Source: Acanthaster planci (lineage: Eukaryota > Echinodermata > Asteroidea > Valvatida > Acanthasteridae). From it: DNA of 27,300 nt. How positions within the stretch are numbered: position 1 is the stretch's first letter; the number at the start of each line of letters is the position of its first letter. The position numbers were made by a program, and so were the translations under genes. The stretch covers positions 22,399-49,698 of the forward strand of contig NW_019091363.1 in assembly GCF_001949145.1 (NCBI RefSeq), read 5' to 3'. The notes under the pieces were generated by a model. It worked only from the letters and a program-made list of their open reading frames with translations, was not told where the DNA came from and made no database searches. Below, piece after piece: positions 19,320-27,300 of the stretch.

Positions 19320-21082
19320 GGCAAGCATTCTGATTGGCTGGCGTAGATCCGTCTCAAGCTTCGTCCCCAAAACCAATCCCCGATTGTGGGCATGAAGCGT
19401 TTAAATTACATTGGATTACTGTAATTTTTAGCTCTCTTCCATCTTGTTTGATGTTTTGTGGCACTATTGGACTAAATTACTGCGCTTACAGCTTCAATGT
19501 CAGTTAGTTAAAAAAAAAAAAAAAACAGTTGAAGCCCGAGACGGAGCCGAAGTTGAGTATTAGAAAACGGCCCGCCCTGGAGGTGTAAGAAAGTTGAACA
19601 AGTCAGTAGGGGAGACGTTGTGATTGGCCGAAAGTCAAACACACCTATGGAAGGGCAGTGAGTTGAGTAAATCGAGTGAATGCAGAAATTGCAGACGCAA
19701 AATCACCGCAGTACAAGTTATGAAGTCAGTCGCCACTCGCTACAAAAACACAGTGGCGTGTACATGTAATATCCAGAGGAAGGCAAGTTGCCCAGCCTTG
19801 GAGACAAGTTGCCGATTTGATAAATGGTGTAGAAAAGGTACCATCGCCTGACATTGGAAGCGGAGCTGATTTTGATTCATTCTTTTACCGGTGGGAAAAA
19901 ATGGACGGTCACTTTTGAAAAAAAATACCATGTTGCCCCTACCTGGCGCGGTTCCCATGGTTACACCACTTTTAATTATGACTGGCCGTGGAAAATTGAC
20001 AAAGCATTCTTGTTGTGTCCTTGAGGTCCCGGGGTGAACATGACGTTAATTATCCGTTTTTCTGCGTACAAATGAAATTTTTTAAGTAGATTTTATAGTT
20101 AAGTTTACGAGAAACAACAGAAAACGGGGCTTTGTGCTTTTAAATTTGAAAGTGGAAAGAGACACGAAAGGTTTTTCTCGTTTTTCTATTTGAAAACAAA
20201 GAAGAAAAATAAGTTCGTTTTGCGTTTTTTTTACAAACGAACACGACCGTCGTTTTTTTTTTGAGTTTTAAATTTTAAAACGAATAAATTCTGATCTATA
20301 TTTTGAAGAACAAAAAATTCTACGTTTCATTTGATAAAAATAAGAAGAAACGTCTGAACTTATGGCTTGTCAGATAACAAAGTAAAGAAAGAAGTAGCCA
20401 GAAATTTGTAACATTCTTAAAAGAACGTTCCGTCTCAATTGGGTGGTGTCGATAATATCTACAAAACTGAGCGTGTATAAATTGCTTCTCTTTGCCTATT
20501 GCCCTACATGCACCAGAAGTCTCAAAATCCTTTGTTTTTTGGCTTTGTTTACTTTATAGTTTTTCGGTTCTTCCGTTCTTTTTAAAACGAAAAAAAGATA
20601 TTTGAATGACTTGTTTTCCATTTTTTGTTTTCAAAATTAGTGAAAAACAAAATAATCGGAACAAAACGTACAAGGACCGTCAAATCTTTATAAATACTCA
20701 GTTTTAAATTTAAAAAACAAGATACACTAAAGTTTAATGACTGACTAGAATTTCTTAGACAAAGTTTTGAGCATAGTATGAAGGTTAAGTTGACTTTCAC
20801 GGTCTTCGCTTATGCAACATGGGATGCCTTATTGCTTACATTTTGGGACACTGTCATTGGTATTCACTGAGCCGGCCCTCCGTTATACGTATAATTACGG
20901 TTACCAGCTATGGGTCACACGCACTGATCACATGTCGTTTGACGTAATGTCAACAAAACAGTTACAGGCTAGTAATTTGTATTCGGGGAAAGGGACTGAA
21001 ACTGTCTGACCGCTTCTTATGGAGAAGCGTTTTATGGTGTAAACCGACGTTTATTGCTGATATTATCCCACGTTTTGAAAGG
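19320..21082 (+). promoter_or_regulatory. Candidate promoter and 5' noncoding exon region of the intact FAXDC2-like gene
   Basis: CCAAT-type words occur at about 19332 (GATTGGCT), 19371 (ACCAATCC) and 19621 (GATTGGCC), next to comparatively CpG-rich DNA (19360-19390, 19530-19620). A strong donor-like site, AAAG|GTGAGT with GT at 21082, follows more CpG-containing sequence at 20870-21080. The coding start of the FAXDC2-like gene sits exactly at an acceptor (24783), so an upstream noncoding exon is required. The one ending at 21081 is a good candidate. This is inference from position and splice consensus only. A T-rich tract (20200-20280) lies inside. Confidence 0.3.
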
Positions 21083-21440
21083 TGAGTACTTAGTGAATGT
21101 AAATTCAGCACAAGGAAGCTTGAACAAGGGTGCTTTTCACAAATTTATGAGAGGATAGGCCTATGTGGATTTTGCGAGGACATGCACGTCATTACAGTAT
21201 CTCATAGTCATAGGCCTACATGTGTGCACATCCTACATGTATACATGTACGTACATGTACATGTGATGTACAGAACGTGAATGCAGTTTACAAATGTAGC
21301 CAGCTTACAACTACGGGCAGGACAGGTAGACCTACATGTAGGTTACCGGACATGATGTGCCGGTATGTAATTGCTGTTGCGGTGCACTGACTAGGACATG
21401 GAACTTGATTGTTAAACTAAGGCAAATAAGGGGTGAGTAA

Positions 21441-21823
21441 GGCCATGAGAATGAAAGTTCTAGATTTTCGTCCAGAAGGTCATGCAAAGTCGCATCTGCA
21501 AATACCCAGAGCAGTGCGTATGTACATCGTGACTACATGCATATGTATGTGTCGAAAAATTTAATCGTTGGGTAGCTTGCACCGTGGGTACATGTACATG
21601 TAGGTATGCGGAGATACATGTACATGTAGGTATGTACATTTTTTAACCCTTTTATTGCTGTTTTATGATTTGGGATTTAAATTTTTTTGATGGGGGGTTA
21701 GGCCTAGTATTTTTGTGAAAATTGATGACTTTTTTTATAGGCCTAAATAACGAATTTTTTCGGTGGGATGTTTTGGAGCATGCAGGCAGTGGACCCAAAT
21801 CTAAAACTTTCATTCTCATGGCC
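21441..21823. mobile_element. MITE, PIF/Harbinger-like (27-bp terminal inverted repeats, TAA duplication)
   Basis: The left end GGCCATGAGAATGAAAGTT (21441-21459) continues to 21467. The whole 27-base end matches the reverse complement of 21797-21823 with a single C/T mismatch. The trinucleotide TAA immediately precedes the left end (21438-21440) and immediately follows the right end (21824-21826), as expected for a TWA target-site duplication. The 383-bp interior is AT-rich with no open frame of note, so the element is non-autonomous. GGCC-type ends and 3-bp TWA duplications are typical of PIF/Harbinger elements; the superfamily call is inference. Confidence 0.78.
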
Positions 21824-21826
21824 TAA

Positions 21827-24782
21827 TAAGTTCAGGTCATGCATGTAATCAAGTCCAAACCATCACAAAATAGATGAGGACCTTTCTAGCTGTGGGGTTC
21901 ATCATCTGCCACTCTCATGAATGCCCAGAAAAGTTTGTAAACGGATTTGAAACTTTTTTCATTTAAACATGTAAACGTCCCACCCTCAGGTATCACTGTG
22001 TTGCATGATTAAACCATTAAACCAAAACATACACTGCAGTTATGAAATAAGGTGGAATTAAAGTAAAGCTTAAGTAATACATATGTCCTGAGGGGAAAGA
22101 AGGTTTTAGTCTACATATGACACCTGTGTTTCTGGAAATAATGCCCAGACCCGGATACATGGACATGTATTATATGTTGTTTCTTCCACGAAAAACTGTC
22201 ATCAATATACAAGCCTAAAATTTCACACAATCAGTTTTTAAATCCATACTGTCAATAACTACATGTACATGTATTTCAGGTTAATAGTTTGCGACATTGT
22301 TTTTTACTAAACAACAGTTGAAGTTGTATAACTGCATGTGCATGTACACATACATGTACCTGTGAACTCTTTGATGGTGAATTGGTGAAGAAAAGTTTGC
22401 ACATGGATCATACATGTACATGTGCAGTGTCGTCATTATTGCTGATTAACACTGTTTGACATTCTGTATATTCCAGGTTGATTCTTGGCACTGGTTCAGA
22501 AAGATCACACAATAGATTTCTAAGCTGGCATTTTTTGGCACCGATTCAACATGTTCAGCATGCTCCTTCAATTGCCATCTTCCCTGAGTCATTCACCTTG
22601 GGCATGTAGGGGGTATTAAGTTTTTGCGAAATCTTGGCATGAGCCCAAGAATGTTACAAAATGTGTTTGTTAAATGAAGTACGGGTATGTACACTGTACA
22701 TGTACGTGTATGTTACATGTATGTACAGTGAACATGTAAATGCAAGTACGTACCGGTGCTTAACATGCTTAATATATGTTATTCATTAATCATAATGCAT
22801 ACTGTACATGTAGAAATTAATGCATGTTGCACTAGTAGAGATGTACATGTACAATACATACATTGTACATACACGTACACATAATCGACCTATAAATTGG
22901 CATTCACTTCAGGTACATGTACAGGCACAGCCACATGACTACTCTGCACTTGTAGACCTTCCCGTACATTGTAGATGCAGTCCCCTGCCTCTTTTGCTTG
23001 TCTTTGATGGTACACTTCCTGTTTTTTAATATCAGCGTTGTTCCCTATCATAGGCTTACATGTATACATGTACATGTACCTACAGTGCACTAAGATCAGC
23101 TATAATACACTGCATGGATACATACTGTGTACATGTGACATGGTGACATCCATATACAGATACACATGTACATGTACGTACTGTACATGTATACCTGTAC
23201 TGTGTACAGTACATGTAAGAACCGGTACAGTTTGCATGGCACTTGCTAATGACGTCAGACTGGATGATTGATACTTCCCCAGTAATGGAGGAATGGCAAA
23301 ACTATGAAGTTTGCATTTTCTTGTGCAGCTTGGAAAGCATTGTAAAAACCCTTGCCTAAAAGAAATCCATGGGACAGCACGCATGTTACTGCTGAGATTG
23401 TCATCACAACAACCAGATCAGGAAGATTTGGATGTCATCGTTGTGTTGTGCATTATCACCATGCCCGTCACAGTGGGACACTTCCCATTGCTCCTCCAGA
23501 ATGTTTGTTAATACTAAACAATGTTACGGAGAATGCAGACCCACATATGTGTACACGTATTCATTCCGGTAACATACCAGAGAGGTCAGATATGCAATTT
23601 GATGACGTTTTAGAACACTGACCGTACATTGGTGTATGGTACATGTACATGTGATGGAACTTCAGCAAGTTGGAAGATCAACTCTGGTCATCGAGGCCAC
23701 TTCATCTGTTTCATTGTACCACGGCCTCTTAAATGCTACATGTAAATTTCAAAGTGGATTTGTGACATGAAGAGAAAATATTTGTGCTGTATGGTCCTAG
23801 AAATTGCATGTGAAAAACACCAGAGCCAAAAGTACATGTACATACTCATACATGGAGGATGCACTACCCACTTTTTATAATCAAAATCATCCTGCTGTAG
23901 ATATTGTACGGTACAAGTTACAAATTCATCTTTGATGTATGTTTACTTTTAAATGATGCATTCATACATGTACGTGTATGTACACATGTACAGTGTATCA
24001 TGTTGATAATAATTCCAAGCAGGTGTCCACAAATGTGCATGATCGTAAGAAAAAAACTTGTAAAGTACATGTACATTGTACAGGTACATGTACTAGTACA
24101 TGAATATGTGGCAGGTTCCTCAAAATATGGACCATCAGATAGTGTTCAGCTTTGGGGGGTCATTTTTCCTGAAGTGAACAGCAGTGAATTAATTCCCAGT
24201 GTCTGATGTAATGAAGGAAGTCATGGCTGATATTTGGAACAATGATGACCGTGTCCATTTTTCAACTTAATTGGAATTAATTAATGAAAGTCTCAAATGC
24301 CAGCATTTTTGACGGACGTGAACAACCTGTTGAAATCCTAGCCAATAAAATTTACCGAGGAGTGATAATCCCCACGTTTATTTTACTCAGATTTATACGT
24401 GATGAAAGGTGATAATAATGTACATATTAGAACCATAATCACGACATCAAAAAATACCTCTCACAATTAATTGGATCTCGAAGTCGACAGTCACGAACGT
24501 CATTCAATTCTGTCGTTAGTGTCATAAAAACAGCAAGTAAAATCCATATCGATGTACAACACAAGCTCTAAAAAAAAGCACAAAAAAGCACCGCCAAACC
24601 ATCATCCTTGTATGACTGAACCGATCACATTTTCTTCAAGTACGTTTCTGAAAACAGCAGTCCAAAATACTGATCTTGATACATGTCAACAAGAGTCAGA
24701 CTTGTTTGAACAGCATGTTAAAAAATAGAAATTCTCAACTTGATGCCTTTTATTCTCTTGAACGTGTTGAATGTCTTGGCAG
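21827..24782. other. TACATG-rich noncoding stretch upstream of the first coding exon of the FAXDC2-like gene
   Basis: Dense runs of the self-complementary TACATG/CATGTA word occur at about 22684-22735, 22842-22880, 23057-23080, 23161-23218, 23965-23995 and 24065-24104, with TGTACTGT/ACAGTACA near 23197-23214. Open frames at 22820-23029, 23100-23384, 23311-23621 and 23904-24206 have no recognised domains. If the noncoding exon at about 21081 is real, this is the first intron. Confidence 0.5.
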
Positions 24783-26670
24783 ATGGAGTGCGCCACTGTG
24801 AGGGAAGAAAGCTGCTGTGCTGGGCCAAGCAGGGCACCGGCTAAAATTGATACAAAGCCACAGGAAGCAAAGGTACGTGTACATGTACGTAGAGATTCCA
24901 GTTCACCGACTGAATGAATCATTTCAGAACAGGTCATGCTCTTGCTGCAGTTTAAAGCAAGCATGCATGCATAATATCAAAATTGTGTAAACTTTTTAAA
25001 TCAACGCAGCTTTTTAAAAACACGTTTTTATTATGAAACTTTCATTCAGTTACTGAAAGGCTCAATGTAGACTTTTTCCACTTTATGTTGAAGAGCTTCA
25101 TGTATAGAGTATTTAAAGATTTTCAACATCTGTTAATTGGAAGAACACGAGATAAATACAAGTAAAGTGAGGGATTTCAAAACTGAAAATCAGGAACTTC
25201 CCTTGGGCCCACATACCGTAAATGTACGTTCGTTGATTATGTTGATCAACATCATCGCACTTTCAACACATTCAATTATGTGTCACTCTTTTTTCCTGAT
25301 AACCTTTCACTTTGGTCATACTACTGTACTGCAAAAAGAGAAAAATTCCAATCGATAGCTTTCTTGACAACACTGTTATGTGGTGTGTACACCTCTCTTG
25401 TGTGCACCACAACCTGAGAGGAATAGACATTTATAAATAACATCAAAGTTTGTGACCGTTTCCTGCGGTACTGTACATGTACATGTACTGTATGGGCTCG
25501 GTCGATTGTGCCCTACATGTCCATGTACATGTGCCTTAATACCTAAGTACATACATGTGCAAGCCTGTACCCTGTCACATTGTATAATGAACAAGTACAA
25601 TGTACCGGCTAATATGAAATCACTGACAAACTGATCACAATCCTTTATCCAGACTCCCCAAGCTGAACTGATGAGCCAATGGGCAGACACCATCAAGAAG
25701 GTGATCTTCATTGTGGGAGGGGCTGTCATCGTCTTTGCAGCCGCCTGCAATTCCCTGACCTGGCATCTGCAGTCGTTCTGGGGTGCTTCGGGTGACTTCT
25801 GGAACCGACAGTGGATGAAGGTGTACCACCTGTTTGGAGGAAACTTGTTCATGCTTGAAGTAGTAGGTGAGAAACCATTGGCGTGTCTCTTGCAGCGTGG
25901 CTTGTGTGCAACACTTTCTCCCTTTGTCGACATATACTATTTTGCTGTCTTGATTATAAAGTATTATGCATCAGTCTCCCAATTATTCGGTTATATATTC
26001 TGTTCAGTTAATCGATAATCATTAGTATTTTCATTCAGATGAAATCAGTAAACAATGACAAAATGGCTCATTAGAGAATCCACGTAACCTAAACAAAAAG
26101 GTACATGTACATGTAGGGTGGTTGATGTCGCCAGAGATAACCCATAGAGTTGAATCCATTGGCTCCCAAACCTGATGTACCTGTAATTACCTGTGCATAT
26201 GTACATGTACACTGTACATGTATGTAGCTACATACATGTATGTGCATGTACACATGTACATGTAGTCACAAGTGGATTACTGAAGATATTCACCTTTTCT
26301 TTTCTTTTGCATTAGATGTGCGGTAGATCAAATTTGGAATCTTTTTTTTTTTTTTCAAACATTTATACAGATTTGTAAAGCTGGCACTTGTCATATCTTG
26401 TTTGTTTAGAAGTATTTTCATACTACAAACTACATGTATACCTGCATGTACTGGTACCCTAGAAGTTGATAGTAGTTTAAAGTTGTGTCTAATGCTGTTT
26501 GAGTCCAGAAACGGCCATTTTTGAATACTTTTATTATATTGATGGCAGGCACTCAGATGGTCACCTTTGTGTTCTACTGGCTCTTCAACGCATTCTTCCT
26601 CTTTGTTGATATTACTGGCAAACCAGCTTTCATTCTCAAGTACAAGATACAGGATGATCAGAACACACCG
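24783..26670 (+). CDS. FAXDC2: FAXDC2-like fatty acid hydroxylase domain protein, N-terminal three coding exons (gene continues past the window)
   Basis: The exons are 24783-24872 (30 codons, phase 0), 25653-25866 (phase 1) and 26549-26670 (phase 0), together exactly 142 codons. All splice sites are canonical (GTACGT, CCAG, GGTGAGA, GGCAG, GTAAGT). The first exon begins at its ATG directly after TTGGCAG. The protein has a polar N-terminus of about 45 residues and a membrane helix with VIFIVGGAVIVFAAACNSL. Then come WGASGDFW, LFGGNLFML, a second hydrophobic stretch, and the family signature FVDITGKPAFILKYKIQ. This order matches vertebrate FAXDC2, a member of the ER membrane sterol desaturase/fatty acid hydroxylase superfamily. 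The three histidine boxes that hold the di-iron site should lie on exons outside the window, so catalysis cannot be confirmed here. By family relation it probably oxidises a lipid or sterol. The decayed copy upstream preserves the equivalent downstream exons. Confidence 0.88.
24873..25652. other. Intron 1 (between coding exons) of the FAXDC2-like gene
   Basis: Bounded by GTACGT at 24873 and CCTTTATCCAG at 25652. It contains TACATG runs at about 25472-25485 and 25513-25557. No other gene is seen. Confidence 0.7.
26199..26264. repeat. TACATG palindromic cluster with a perfect 26-bp palindrome
   Basis: This intron cluster is built of TACATG/CATGTA words. Within it, 26215-26240 is a perfect spacerless palindrome: TACATGTATGTAG followed by its own reverse complement. 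It lies in the intron 25867-26548 of the FAXDC2-like gene. Confidence 0.85.
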
Positions 26671-27300
26671 GTAAGTTTGCCCTGACCATCTGAGTTTCCG
26701 CAGCTCAAAACTGATAGGACGCAGCATGTGAAGTACATGTAAAACGTTTGCGGTAGCACCATGAGAGGGTGTGTGTCTCTCTTGTGAGTATGTGTTATCT
26801 CGTTTGTGAGTGGGTGTGGTTGTGGCATGGAAAGAACCACACTCGGCATGCAACCTGCCAAATATCCCAAATCTGAACGGGTTTAAGACTTCATTAACAT
26901 TTGTTTGAATAGTGCGTTCTTTGAAAAAAAGAGTACACTTTTAAAAAAAAGCACTTTTTACTTTATCTATGTAACCATTTATTTTTTAAGCCATCCAAAA
27001 TTTGGCTTTGGCATTGCGCATGCATACATGTACAAGTTTTGTCAGTAGAAGATTCCTGTACATGTAGGTAAATGCATACATACATGTATATGTGCACTGT
27101 TTGATTGGTCTTTTTTTTCTGTGGAATCCACTGTGTCATGGTCTCTGGGAAAAAGCTGAATTTTCTTTTTGCATGTTGTGGAAAGTAAAGCTTTAGGTAC
27201 GTGTACATGTACAGGTGGGAGTCGGTCATGTACGTGTGCATGTATACATACTGTATTTTTTAAGATGTATTTTTTTGCGTTGGGGAGATGTTAATTATAT
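26671..27300. other. Intron of the FAXDC2-like gene running off the window
   Basis: It begins with the donor GTAAGT at 26671. It is AT-rich with T and A tracts and TACATG runs at about 27023-27080 and 27198-27250. The next exon, expected to start with a VxWERLKK-like stretch in phase 0 by analogy with the relic at 15229, is not reached. Confidence 0.5.

Noticed and set aside
23311-23621. Possible terminal exon of a hydroxylase or of a transposase (HGT motif, hydrophobic VIVVLCIITMPVTVGHFPLL)
   Set aside because: Only the tripeptide HGT resembles the expected C-terminal exon. Neither reading frame gives a convincing alignment or splice phase.
25376-25933. 185-codon minus-strand open frame
   Set aside because: It is antisense to a coding exon of the FAXDC2-like gene with good splice sites and family similarity; the minus frame has no recognised domain.
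26290-26853. 187-codon minus-strand open frame
   Set aside because: It covers the opposite strand of exon 26549-26670 and flanking intron, including a T-tract read as poly-lysine. No domain was recognised.

Overview
The window looks like genomic DNA from an animal, most likely a marine invertebrate deuterostome. An echinoderm is my first guess, with amphioxus or a hemichordate as alternatives; the taxon is inferred, not proven. The reasons are: introns with canonical GT..AG ends whose phases match across exons, animal-specific families (a rhodopsin-class GPCR and a FAXDC2-type fatty acid hydroxylase), an animal non-LTR retrotransposon remnant, a tRNA-derived SINE head, AT-rich noncoding DNA, and a dense scatter of the self-complementary hexamer TACATG/CATGTA. 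There are no bacterial-style gene strings, CRISPR arrays or RNA operons.

Layout. (1) 730-2929, plus strand: a two-exon type II membrane glycosyltransferase of the nucleotide-diphospho-sugar transferase (DxD) kind. Its single intron carries a 14-copy, 24-bp minisatellite that ends in a perfect hairpin. (2) 3602-3864 and 6141-6655: two imperfect inverted-repeat (foldback) structures. (3) About 7775-16738, possibly from 6736, plus strand: a decayed, multi-exon copy of a FAXDC2-like fatty acid hydroxylase. Splice sites are still recognisable, but there are stops, frameshifts and loss of the first histidine box. Its large second intron holds a non-LTR reverse transcriptase tail (minus strand, 11627-11900) and an intact single-exon GPCR gene (minus strand, 12588-13724). 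(4) 16862-17202: a tRNA-like SINE head followed by a perfect 53-bp-arm hairpin. (5) 19320-21081: a candidate promoter and 5' noncoding exon region. (6) 21441-21823: a short element with 27-bp terminal inverted repeats and a TAA direct repeat on each side, looking like a PIF/Harbinger-type MITE. (7) 24783-26670 and beyond the window: three intact coding exons of a FAXDC2-like gene, whose downstream exons lie outside.

How the parts relate. The intact FAXDC2-like gene and the upstream relic are in the same orientation and share exon boundaries and phases, so they look like a tandem duplicate pair in which the upstream copy died. The GPCR lies antisense inside the relic's intron and appears independent of it. 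No operon-like cooperation is implied. The glycosyltransferase (probably Golgi), the GPCR (plasma membrane) and the hydroxylase (probably ER) are separate functions. About 85% of the window is noncoding. I did not find a coherent new multi-gene system. The best leads are the duplicated and decayed hydroxylase locus, the unusual tail of the glycosyltransferase and several short inverted-repeat elements.
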